NCBI RefSeq assembly: GCF_947179165.1
Contig: NC_077244.1
Span: forward strand, 16,750,949-16,814,948
Origin: Solanum dulcamara
Lineage: Eukaryota > Streptophyta > Magnoliopsida > Solanales > Solanaceae
Direction: 5' to 3'
DNA: 64,000 bases
Below, piece by piece: positions 12,396-23,129 of this stretch. Numbering within the stretch: the first letter of the stretch is position 1; each line of letters opens with the position of its first letter. A program made the translations under genes and the position numbers. The notes under the pieces are model-generated. The model searched no databases and was not told where the DNA came from. It was given only the letters and a program-made list of their open reading frames with translations.

Positions 12396-13088
12396 GAAGT
12401 GATATTAGAGCAGTTTCCTCTTGGAGTGTCCACAGATCGTGTCTAGTAGAGGCTTATTTATCAGTGTGTTGTACACCACATCTATAAACGAGAGGTTACA
12501 GGGCATTTAAGATGTTTCCTTTCTTTCATGTCTAAGATCGTGCGATATAGCCGAGTCATATGAAATGAAATTTCACAAAATAACCAATGATTTCGATAGA
12601 AGGATAACATCGACAAAAGAAAGTAATATATACGATATTCGGAGTTACAAAGCACACAGATAAGTAAAGGCACGAAAGATATGTGTTAGGTAAGACATTG
12701 AAGTGCTATTGACATAGAAAAGTAGATGGGGCAGTTCGAGTTGGACATATGAGGTAAGGCCATCATTTCATACTGCTGTTAATATTGGGCGCCCCGTGTG
12801 GCTGTGATATGGATATATATATATTGGCCCTATGAGGTATTATTGGCATTTTTTGCGTGCAGGTTTGGGATAGTGAGAAATATAGAAGAAACTCTCCCCA
12901 AAGTTTTCTTCGAAACAAAAAGAGAAGGAGGTATAGGATTGAAATAGGCCTTGGAAGGTAGTTCTCATCATAATGATAAGATTTGATAAACCTACGAGTG
13001 TGGCTGACCCCGATAAATAAGTTAACTGTGTAATTGATGGTAATAGCAGTCAGGATGATTTCTCCCTAATAAACCTTTATATTTGCAG
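11085..13088 (+). other. Predicted leader intron (LTR donor to gag acceptor)
   Basis: A donor-like AAAG|GTATGTAAAG stands in the U5 part of the LTR, and an acceptor-like TTTATATTTGCAG|TG ends at 13088, two bases before the codon where gag appears to begin (13091). The 2,004-bp interval spans the rest of the LTR, the primer binding site and the leader. A similar pair in element D spans about 1,985 bp. From 12414 to 13088 I see no coding sequence. Splicing here is an inference; no transcript evidence is available. Confidence 0.45.
12400..12413 (+). promoter_or_regulatory. Primer binding site (initiator Met tRNA type)
   Basis: TGATATTAGAGCAG begins five bases after the LTR end. It differs at two positions from the TGGTATCAGAGC pattern complementary to the 3' end of plant initiator Met tRNA. 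It is the start point of minus-strand DNA synthesis. Confidence 0.8.
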
Positions 13089-13090
13089 TG

Positions 13091-14080
13091 ATATTTCCAA
13101 GAAAAGCAACAACTACCCAAAAGATAAAGTAAATAGCGGAAGGAACGGATCAGACCCCAAAGATTACTAGGACCCGTGCCCAGTTTATGCCAGGAATGGT
13201 GTTTCGGTCGGCAAGCTCTATTATACCGCCACTTCCAGAAGGGTCTGGGGCAGCAGTAGTCGTAGAACCTGAGGCCCTAGTATTTGAACCTTCAGCTCTA
13301 CAACTAGAGCCAGAGGATAGGGCAATGAGAGATATAGTGTTATTACTGACCAGACTAGTGGTAGGGCGGGCTCGCAAGCGTGGGCGAGGGATAAAGGGGT
13401 AATACATAAGGCAACATCCCTATAAGGGGTATGACGGGGGTCATCATAAGAAATCTAGGTCTGCTAGGGACACGGGGAAATTTCAAACTGGACACCCTCA
13501 ACATCACAGTGAATATCCTTCCCAACCAACCTGGAGTGCACTCTCTCAGTTACCAGGTTGGGGATTTGATAGTATGGGATGTTCAGGAGTCGGTCAGAAT
13601 TCCAGGGTGCCTGGTCCACAGATGGGCAACAATTTACGCCAGTCAAGGCCACCGTTTCCTCAGTTTCCTCATTGTGATAGGACTCATATTGGAAAATGCC
13701 GTTATAGGACAGGTGCTTGTTTTACTGTGGCCGTAAAGGCCATTTCACGAGAACATGTCTATTTAGAAGCAGGTTTAGTGGTACATCTCCGTCTATGGGG
13801 AAAGTTGTGGGTTCTTCTTCTTTAGTGGCTACACGGCCAGTGAGGCGGGGTACTTATATACCAGCAAAGTGTGGTAGAGGACGGGGTAGACCTTCTAGTT
13901 CTAGCGGTCCTTCGAGTCATATTTATGCCTTAGCTAGCAGACAAGACCGGCAAGCGCCACCAAATATGGCTACAGGTATGTTACAAATTTTCTTTCAGGA
14001 TACATGTACATTAAGAAACCCAAATTGTACATTATCGTATATGCATCTCCTTTTGTTGCTGGTAGGGCCGGAATAAAGCT
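13091..14080 (+). pseudogene. Gag and protease-start remnant of element 1
   Basis: The reading frame begins with ATA at 13091, apparently a mutated ATG, followed by FPRKATT and a stretch with TRTRAQFMPGMVFR. After 13404 it breaks, and the gag C-terminal half continues (GQNSRVPGPQ, RPPFPQFPHCDRTHIGKC). The CCHC zinc knuckle near 13718-13759 (CGRKGHFTRTC) is split by what looks like a one-base loss in a T run: the first Cys is in one frame and the rest in another. A Gly/Arg/Ser-rich linker and a decayed protease start follow (near 13985-14060, TLSY kept, catalytic DTG-type triad lost). The middle of gag (capsid part) seems deleted between about 13404 and 13420. Confidence 0.8.
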
Positions 14081-14429
14081 CAAATTAATGGACCCGTTTG
14101 AGGTAACAACACCAACAGGAGCTTTTATTATAGAAAAGCAAGGTGAGGATGGATAATTGTAAATTTAAAGGTATAAGTGGAATGACATGGCGATCGGACA
14201 GACCTGTTGTTAGACAAATTTGAGAGGTTGCTGAGAAGGCAAGCATCGATGAGAAGGGTAAAAGATCTTAAGGCAAAAAGAAGGATTCTGTATATGTGAC
14301 GCCATCTTAGAAAATAGTGAGATCCTTCAAGGATAAGGAATGTAGGGTGTGGAACAACCGCTGCACTGCGAAGTCATTAGGGAAAAAGGAATGGTATCCC
14401 TTTGGGAGTAAGATAGTATTATGCAGACA

Positions 14430-14900
14430 ATAGACGTCAAACTTTGGAATTTCAAGTAGGTGATTAGGGTTCTTAAAAGTGTCGCCCATGAAAGGAATAA
14501 TGAGGTTCGGCAAGAAAGGGGAATTAAGCTCGAGATATATTGGCCCTTACCTGATCCTTCGTCGAATAGGCAAAGTGACTTACAAGTTAAACTTACCAGC
14601 GGACCTACAAGCCGTACATCCAGTTTTCCATGTGTCTATGCTTCGTAGGTGTATGGGTGATCCATCCCGGGTATATCCCGTAGATGATATCCAGGTCACA
14701 AAAGAATTGGCCTAGGAAGAACAACCAATCTCCATCCTGGATCGACATATTAGAAGACTGCGGACTAAAGACATAGCTTCGGTTAAGGTATTATGGCAAA
14801 ATAGGAATCGGGAAGAGTTGACCTGGAAAGTTGAAAAGGACATGAGACACAAGTATCCGTACCTTTTCCCGATATCTATAGGTAACCCCAACTCCTGAAA
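14430..14900 (+). pseudogene. Integrase C-terminal remnant of element 1
   Basis: The frame at 14479-14715 shows SPMKGIMRFGKKGELSSRYIG, then PYLILRRIGKVTYKLNLP and HPVFHVSMLRRC. This is the C-terminal GPY/F-type module and following tail of Ty3/gypsy integrase. After a stop at 14713 the tail continues (ILDRHIRRLRTKDIASVKVLW) to about 14880. RT, RH and IN core are absent upstream: the stretch 14100-14430 is poorly recognisable and probably contains the deletion joints. Confidence 0.85.
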
Positions 14901-15016
14901 TATTGTATATTAATTGTTTGATGACGATACGAATTATTGTAATGGAAAGAGGTCTCCCTATAACATCTATAACATCTTAAGGGAAGCTTTGTTTAACATT
15001 CGAGGATGAATTTCCT

Positions 15017-15030
15017 AAAAGGGGGAAGGA
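15017..15030 (+). promoter_or_regulatory. Polypurine tract of element 1
   Basis: AAAAGGGGGAAGGA directly precedes the 3' LTR start TGTTATACCC and follows the CATTCGAGGATGAA block. Confidence 0.9.
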
Positions 15031-17924
15031 TGTTATACCCAGTACTATCATACCTTGAGACTTTCGTACCTTGGAAGGTTCTTAAGCTTCTTGAGAGGTT
15101 CTTAAGCTTCTTGAAAGGTGCTTAAGCCTCTTAGAAGGTGGTTTAAAATAGGTGTGAGTTGTTATACCCCACACCCTTGGCTCGGAATATCTCTTAAGTT
15201 ACATAGAAGTTATCAGGAGATACGGACAATCCAAAATGCTATTAAACAACTCTAAGGAAGGAAGAATATGATACCCCGTAGTAGAGAATATTGGAAATAG
15301 AGTCATAAGGATCCGGAAGGAATTGGAGGCCAAATAATGAGTCGTAGGACTCGATTTACCTATGTAAGCTCCTAACTTAGAATTCTTATGTACTCAAGCT
15401 ATTGGAGTACTTACCAAGCTTCTGTACCATAGATTACATAGGCTGTTAAAATAAGACGAGATTACGAACCCATGAAAAAGAGAAAAAAAAGACATGTGGC
15501 AGCCAATGAGGGAGTGACATGTGGCAGCACCTCAAGCAAGTAGGTGACCCACCTTCTTGGGATCAAGTAGGTGACCCACCTACTTGGGGGAGGTGGGCCC
15601 CACTGCCACGTGGCGGCCCCTCCTTCAATGCATGGATGTGGTGGCCCAATAGGGGCTGGACATGTGTCCCCCTTAGGGGATCACATATTTCACACCCTAA
15701 GACCACATATATATATGTATATGTAACATACACTTCAGTTTGTTCCTTAAAACTTCAGCAGCAAAAAGAAGAACAAACCCTAATCCAAGAGAGAAAAGGG
15801 TGACGCCTTAGGAGGAAAAAATAGGTAAGTCCTGATTTTGTTCCATGAATTAATTATTCAGCGTATATCATGATGATATGGATTTATTAGAAGTATAAAA
15901 TCATGGCTTGGTGCAGCCAAAATGGACAGCAACTAGTCCACACAGTTTCAGCGGGCTAAAGAGGTTTCTGAGGCGCAATTTTGGCTAGTTTTGGCCAATT
16001 TCGGGTAAGATAAGGTTTCTCCTTTAAATTTGTACTTTATGGCATTGTTATGGAGGTTATTATGTACATTTTATACTTCTGTAAGTATAAAAAAATCGTG
16101 GAGATGCTCAGCGAAAGAAACAATTAAAATGGAATCGTCATAGTCAAGTTGTAGTCGAAATGAGATGTTGTGTGTGTGGAGGCTGCTTCTGGTTGTGTGG
16201 TGCGTGTTGCAGGGTATAAATATGTCCTAAAATAGGTGGGGGAGCTTCGTATTTCATCCACACGGCCCCCGCTTCTTATGGTTAAAGGTTTTGCAATTGG
16301 AAACTAGAAACCTTATTTTGGCATCATAGTTCGAGCGAGTCGTTTGGAGTTTATATTGTGTAATGTTGCCATGTTATATATATATATATGTGCTGCTCGT
16401 TAAGTTTTTGGTTGACTGTAGAAATTAAGGACATAATTGGGGATTCGGATAGGGCACATTATAGGGGAGATGCTGCCCGATTTCCGGTAACTCTTTAACT
16501 AGTTAAAGAACTAGTCGAGAAGACGAGCGAGGAAATGAATTCTATGAATACTCGTAGGAAGTATAAGATGATGGAAAGTATAAGGATGTTGATACTCATA
16601 TTTCTTTCATGTTACTTAGGTTCAAAGGATTATAAGATGACCGGGGCAAAAGGTAACCTATAAAAGGTATGTAAAGCCTATCTTTTCTCTTTCTTCGGCA
16701 TGTCTTAGATATAAGTAGGATATTATATGAGCCTTGAGGGTAATTTCATTCCTATATTCTGAATATGACTTCAGGACCCTCACTCACTTTTGAATATTAA
16801 ACTTTAAAGTAGTAAGCTACTATCTTCGAGTCTTCGATAGGTTAAATAATAACTGGATCCTATAAACTGTTTGGAAACATTTTGACATATGTCTATGGTT
16901 CTTGATGCTCCATACAGTCCTTCGTGACACCTAGCAGGTACTTCAATTACTTTGAAGTGACGGTTCACTTGATGACCTCATTGAGTCTCCGTTAATGATT
17001 TAAATTATGTTTTGTTTCTCACTACTCTACTTGTGCATACTGTAACACTTCTTTCATCGACCCCGGGGCCGAGAATAGTAATCGTGCACAATTCCACTGG
17101 ATTATTCATCACGCCCTCACTAGAGGGCCTGGTATGTATATATATATATATGATGATAAGATGATGTGTTATAATAAGGAGGCGATGGTACTACAGTTAT
17201 TATTCAACGGATCCCTGATAGGGCCGACTATATTGAAAATTTGAGCATGCATGATTTTACTTTTCCAGGTATAGGTTTATGATTTGATATTTTATTCCCT
17301 GCTTCTCTATTTCAGATATGTTTCTAGTTATTCTATGCTATATTATATTTTACATACTCAGTACCTATGTCGTACTGACCCCCTTTCTTTAGGAGGCTGC
17401 GTTCATGCCCGCAGGTACACGTTCACAGTTTGAGGATCCACCAGCATAGGAGTCCCACTCAGTGGTCAAGAGGTGCTCCATTGTGCTGGAGCCTGATTTT
17501 GGGTACCAAACCTTGATGTATATATTCCTTTTGGTCACGGGTACGGCGGGGGACCTATCTCGCCTTAAGTTACTATTCTTCTTAGTCTTAGAGGTCTGTG
17601 GATATGGATGTGGGTTGTGTGTGTATGAGCTGTATATAAGTTGTATATTAGTGGTATATAAGTTGTAGATGCGTGTATGTATAGCTGTTCTGATATGACT
17701 TATGAATTGGGGCGTTCCTTGTGTCGTGATGGCCTTGTTGGTTTGCATATATATGTACTATAGAATGACCCTATATTTTACAATAGCTTTTTCGGCTTGT
17801 ATGTTTTCTTACCTGTTAGTGCATTTTAAGTATAAAGAGGAGACGGGTTTTGTGTGGAAGACAGGGGTACACGTATGTGTCCAGTTAGGGCACCCATCAC
17901 GGCCTATGGGGTTGGGTCGTGAAA
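15031..17924 (+). repeat. 3' LTR of element 1 (2,894 bp)
   Basis: It is colinear with 9467-12395 along its whole length. Differences include one extra ~21-bp copy of the TTCTTAAGCTTCTTGA repeat near 15075-15125, loss of about 44 bp near 16856 relative to 11275-11320, loss of the G-box (near 15680-15692), and a terminal GTGACA changed to GTGAAA that runs into an A tract. The TATA-like run is at 15703-15722 and the splice-donor-like site is near 16664. Confidence 0.9.
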
Positions 17925-18580
17925 AAAACCCTAGAACAAGGGATTCTAACAACTCATAATGTTTGAAAGAATCCAAAACATAATTAATAGCTCAAAGAAC
18001 CAACTTACAAATGAGACAGAAGAAGAAATAAAACCCTAGGAGAGATTCCTTTTTTCTTTCTTCGTCAAAATGTTAATTAAAAACTGAATGTTTTAATATA
18101 TAATACAAGTGGACTATTTATAGCCACGAAAAATGCAAAGTTTCAATCCCTATAGTGAAGTTCGCAATGCGGAAGTGTTCCTTCACAGAGTAATTTTGCT
18201 TTTTCTTTTTCAGCAAATTTTGTTATATCAAAAACTAGGTCTGTGATGTGGACTTGACGTGTATTAGACTGTTACTCCCTATAAATTCTAAGTGTTGGAA
18301 TTAAATTTTTGAAGCTTAGTGTGCGATGCGGCCACACTCTAATGTAGTGCATTTTCTTCACATTTGTTCCCAACTTCTCCTTTAAGATCCACTGTCAATC
18401 CAATCATCTTTTGAATGTTCATTCTTCGACATTTAGACCTGAAAGTGTCTAATCATATTGGTTAGCTATATTAATACACAAGTTTTCTAAAAATGAATTA
18501 AACTATAATAATTTGCTCTCAAACTCTACTATGAACATGGGTTATTTTAACTATTGGATGCATAAAGGCACCCAAGATCA

Positions 18581-19541
18581 CCACCCCACACTTATAGTTT
18601 TGTTCGTCCTCAAACAAACTTCTCAATCCTAAAAGCACAAAAATACACATCATGCATGTAGAGTAGTCCTACCAAACCACAATGATTTCACAAATAGTTT
18701 TCTTTCATAGCACGTCAACTTCATTCAAACAATCGACTGGCCCAAAACAACCTAACCTCTAGATTTGACTCTAACATGCAGAAAACTCTCATGAATTGCT
18801 TAATCAAAACTCAATCAAGATGACCATTCTTCTACTAAACAAATGCCCTCACAAAGAAAGAATTACCCATATACTCTCGCAGTTACATCTTATGCGAATA
18901 ACAATGTGTAATAAGAAAAATTTGCTCACTTTCTCAAATGAAATCAGAGGTTACTCGAGTTAAACCATAGGCTAGTTCTTAGTGTACTACCCAGCTCAAT
19001 TAAGGTAGCTAAGACGTAGGAATCATCTAGGAATTTTTCGAGTTGTAATGGAGGCTAGGAGTGAGTAGGTATTGATTTGGACATGTATAGTTACTAGGTT
19101 CCCAAGAACTTTTAAAACACTACATTTATTCATTTCATGCAAGTTCTTCATAACCTCATTTTCACCACTTTATTCTTTCTCTAGCTTACCCTTTCTCTTT
19201 TCAACAAACTAATCTATGTAGGGAATACCTTTTTTGGTCCTTTTATTTCCTCACAACCACAATATAGTTGGATTTATTTTTACTTTCACATGCATTTCTT
19301 CCCTAACAAAAGATTTCATTTCATTTTTGCACCAATGGTTTTACTCTTAGCAACACAAGGTTGTCACCCCCCTCCACCCCCCCTCTATTTCTTTTCTTAT
19401 TCTTTCCTAAAGGGCTTGGGCTTTTTGGATCAAAATTATGCTCTAAGAAAAACATGGGAATAGGTTTTAAATAAGGCTATCCAAGAATTAGATCAAAGGT
19501 TCAAAAGGGCTCACTATGGAATTGCATTATGGTGGGTTTTT
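18581..19541 (-). other. Post-pol untranslated segment of Athila-like element A
   Basis: There is no coding sequence here. On the minus strand it ends in the tract AAGTGTGGGGTGG (18581-18593) before the LTR, preceded by GTTTGAGGACGAACAAAACT, a block typical just before the LTR of this type. It is colinear with 43450-44400 of element B, and the alignment resumes at 21554-22172 after the solo LTR. Confidence 0.7.
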
Positions 19542-19546
19542 ACAAT

Positions 19547-21548
19547 TGTCACAACCCGACCAAGGGCCTAGTCATAACACATTGATAGAAATCCCGAAGG
19601 GCTCCAGCCAAGCCTCTTGTACATATTATAAGAATAAATAAGGTAAAGTAAAAGCGAAAACATCATAAGACAGTCTAAACCATGAATAGCAGATGAAGAA
19701 TATCACATGACAACATAGACTATAAATATTTGTCCATCTAGATGCTTCTACTCATGAGCATGGATGGGGCTAATACATTTCCCTATCTCACACTTAATAT
19801 GAAATGTAACAAAAAGTCTTTGAAAATAATAGCCAACTCGATGACTATTCACTAATAAATGAGGACTCACATCAAATATCGCCGGTTAGGAAAGCTTAAC
19901 TAGCCACGTGGACGATTATGATCTTCAACCTCAACCCCAATATTATGAGACAATGTAGGAAACAAGTATGTATTAGTTTATTGGAATGCACTAAGTATGA
20001 GGACATAACATGAAACGTCAATAATGGGATGTAATGGTCAAGTAAAACACATGATAATATGAGATAAGTAAAGTAATGAGAAAATCATAATGATCAAAGA
20101 ATTTGAAAAGAATAATTGAGATCATGAAAATACATATGAGATCATACATATGTGGCATAGGAATCATAAACAACAATAAGACCATGTGATCTATAATATG
20201 GAATCCCAATGTTACCCCTACATCGGAGGAAAGGGGAATCTACTTTCCGAGGTAGACTCTACCTCACTAGGCGGGTCATACATACCTTATATGTGGATCC
20301 ACTAGTTAGGCCAAAAAGGGAAATCCTATGGTGGCATGTAGTTAAGGGATAAGAGACTTTATATAAGGACCCCATATTTTGAGCCTACACCTCAAGTCCA
20401 CAATTGGTGTTAAGTCCAATCCCACGGAATACATACATAGCATAGAAATCATAATGACATATATCATAGTCATGACCATAGGTTTGAAATCATAGAGTAG
20501 CTCATTTTCATAAAATAATTGAAATGCGGGTATTGTCCTTCCAAATTACAAATCATATATACAAAGACATAATTCATACTTGAAAATTCATGATCATAGC
20601 TTATACTTGAAATTAGGGTAAGACATGAATGCATGATCAATTGATTTGAAAACAATGAAATTGACTTGAAAACATGCATGATCATATACCTCCTATCAGC
20701 TAATACATAATTCATAAAGATAATATCATTCGTAACATGAAACCTAAAGATCAATATAGGAGAATTCATGGAAAAAATCTTCAATTTAATGCAATAAATC
20801 ATCAATTATATTAAAATAGAGTCATAATCATAATTAGAATACTAATTCATGCAATATGAATAGATATCATAAAACCCATAAAATACCACACTCTAATTTA
20901 ATAGAAAACTTAAGAAATTGATTGGGCTTCATGGATAAAAAAAATCCATGAATCAATACCCGCATACCTTAACTGAGAAAACCAAATAATTTGGAAGAAC
21001 TTGAGAATTTTGATGGAGAGCTTGAGTGAATTTACTTGAAGTCTTCAATGTAGTCCTTGAGAGTATTTTTTAGAGAGAAAAATATTTGAGTAGGTGAATT
21101 GTAGAAGAATGAATAGAATTACAGGTTTAGGTTAATTTATAGAACTAAATTGGGTCCTAAAAACTTACAGGTTCATTGACTGACAATTAGCAAAAAGTTT
21201 AAAGTGCCCTTTCTTAAAAACTAAATTTGGACAAAAACCATCGCCCAGGTCTGCGACACGGAGGTATTTCCTGATAGGCAAATTTTGAGCGAATGAGATT
21301 TTGACCAAATTTTGACTCAAATTTTTTTTCACTAAACGGGAGCAAGTCTCCGACGCTTTTTGAAAAATCTATCTTTTGATATACGGATCCTGAAAATCCA
21401 TCGACACCATTTTCTTGTAGGTTTTGATCCCCTAATCGATATTCTGGACTAGTATTTGCCAAAAATAGTTAAGGATAATGTATTACATGAGTGGCCTATT
21501 TCCAAGACATTCTTAAAGCACCTTTTTAGCTTATTTAGGAATGTTACA
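19547..21548 (-). mobile_element. Solo LTR with ACAAT target duplication (2,002 bp)
   Basis: The minus strand starts TGTAACATTCC at 21548 and ends GGTTGTGACA at 19547. ACAAT flanks it on both sides (19542-19546 and 21549-21553), and the empty site can be seen in the homologous sequence near 44400. No internal region, polypurine tract or primer site is present, so it is a solo LTR produced by LTR-LTR recombination. A donor-like AAG|GTATGCGGG occurs at 20961-20970 on the minus strand. The family is different from the other LTRs in the window. Confidence 0.9.
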
Positions 21549-22172
21549 ACAATTAGTCATTTTAAACTTAAGCTACCAAAGAAATGCCTAGATCATTTAC
21601 CTAATTCTAACCTTCCTTTATTTTCACTACTCAAACACATTGGACAAATGCTCGCAATCAAGAGTAATAAGGACTACAAAAAATCAACCTCTCACACACA
21701 TGACACATGCTTAATTTAAGAGTGACAACTTTCATGATATTTCAACCCAATCATTCATAATGAAATCAAAATTAAGCTTCCACATTCAAAGACTAGCAAT
21801 AGAGCTGTAGGTGTTTTGACTAAGTCAATGCTTTCTTAGAAAACATACTTTTTAACTCATTTGCTAGCTATTTATGTAATGTTGTGGTTTAGCAAAACAC
21901 TTCACATACACATTACCACAATGACAATAAAGCAATAAAATATCATATATCAATAACACATTTTTTATACTGTTCAAGGGGACTATGTACGACCAAAGAA
22001 CCAAAAACAAATGTTGTGAAACCTAAAATAAAACAACTAAACAATTCAACTATAATAAAAATAACTCAAGCAGTTCCACAAAAAAATAACACATATGTAC
22101 AGCAATAAACACCCAGTCTCCCACCCCACTCTTAAAGAATTGACACTTCCCTCTGTGTCACACACACAAACA

Positions 22173-23027
22173 TCCAATGGTTCATTGAGGTCGATTTAGT
22201 AAGGGAATCCTAGTAGCAACCACTTATCTCATTAACTACGTGCCAACATATGATCCCTTGTAGGATTAGTCTAATGAATCCACTAAATCCCTTAAAGTTA
22301 AAGATAAAATGTAAAGTTGATGGAGTTCTACCCTAGGAAAGTAGACTCCCCGACCAATGTAGGGGTTTATGTTGGATCCCATGTATAGCTCACATTGTCT
22401 TAATGTCGGTTATAGTCAATTTTCCATAAATGAACTTTTCAAATTCTATTTACATGATTCCTCATTCATGTATATATCCACATATGTATGATTTAAATTA
22501 TATCTACTTGATTACTCAGGCATACACTCATTTATATACTTTACCTAATAAGTTTCCTAAATGTTCTAGTTTGTAATGCATGACTACATACTTAGTACAT
22601 TAAAAGTACTAAAATATACTCTTTTGCCTACATGATATCACCATGTAGGGACCCATGCTCGTCCAGGTTCTCCTCCAAGTGGATTGTTGAGATTCATTTG
22701 AAGGCTACTTTTGGTGAGTTATGTTCTGGGAATAATACTCTTTTATCTTTCTATCTTATGATATTTTGAGATCTTTAAACACTTACTATGGCATTTCTTT
22801 CTATTACAATTGAGGGTAAGCTAGGGACTTGTCTTAGCCCCATTAAATCTAAAAGTTAGAGGTATTGTTGGACATATGTAAGTTGAAGATTTACTTTTAT
22901 GATTTTCTCATGTTTATTTATTATATTACTTATGAAAGGCCAAATGAATGCTAAGAGTATTTTTGGAGATACTTTCGGGTTCCTCGTTCACTATGTCACA
23001 TCTAGGCTCTAGCCTTGAGTCGAGTCA
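22173..23027 (+). repeat. Truncated 5' LTR of element C
   Basis: It is colinear with the end of the 3' LTR: shared CATTGAGGT..GATT, TAACTA.GTGCCAACATA, GTAGACTCC, and CTTTCGGGTTCCTC. It ends CGAGTCA before the primer site. The left end at about 22173 is a break against element A. Confidence 0.75.
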
Positions 23028-23045
23028 AACTTTCTATTAGAGCCC
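23028..23045 (+). promoter_or_regulatory. Decayed primer binding site of element C
   Basis: CTTTCTATTAGAGCCC resembles the initiator Met tRNA complement (TGGTATCAGAGCC) with several substitutions. It lies directly after the LTR end. Confidence 0.55.
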
Positions 23046-23129
23046 AAAGTTTTGAATGGTCCTCAAAATCTAACATACCATGTCCAATAGGATCTTTATC
23101 ATGGTTGTGAAGCTCGCCACAATTATGAA

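Larger units (their letters stand above)
9467..17924 (+). mobile_element. Ty3/gypsy element with two LTRs and a deleted interior (element 1)
   Basis: Two long, closely similar LTRs (9467-12395 and 15031-17924) flank only 2,635 bp of interior. The interior holds a primer binding site, gag with a zinc knuckle, the protease start, then a jump to the end of integrase and the polypurine tract. RT, RNase H and the IN core are missing, so it is non-autonomous by deletion. The LTRs differ by scattered substitutions, a ~44-bp gap and a repeat-copy change, so the insertion is younger than its surroundings but not recent. The left flank is ATAAA and the right flank is an A run, so the target duplication cannot be read cleanly. 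Confidence 0.9.
8762..18580 (-). repeat. 3' LTR of Athila-like element A, interrupted
   Basis: The LTR pieces 8762-9466 and 17925-18580 together are about 1.36 kb, matching the 1,376-bp LTR of B at 42074-43449. Shared blocks include the AAGTGTATGTGGTC-like left end, CAGGGTTGTAG, TTGATTTTACAAT, TAGACAAC.A and the right end. The minus-strand start TGATCTTGGGTGCC at 18580 follows the tract AAGTGTGGGGTGG. The left end is decayed and lacks a clear TG. The element at 9467-17924 is inserted in the middle. Confidence 0.75.
8762..22172 (-). mobile_element. Athila-like element A, 3' portion, with nested insertions
   Basis: After removing the inserts at 9467-17924 and 19547-21548, this stretch runs parallel to 42074-45010 of element B over both its LTR and its post-pol untranslated segment. 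Only the 3' end of the element is present, on the minus strand. At 22172 it joins the LTR of element C. Its left end lies inside the RT of D, so A probably inserted into D. The pol and gag of A are not present in the window. Confidence 0.7.

Noticed and set aside
19354..19385. C-rich run as a regulatory or recombination site
   Set aside because: It is a short homopolymer-rich stretch within the untranslated segment of A, with no support for a function.
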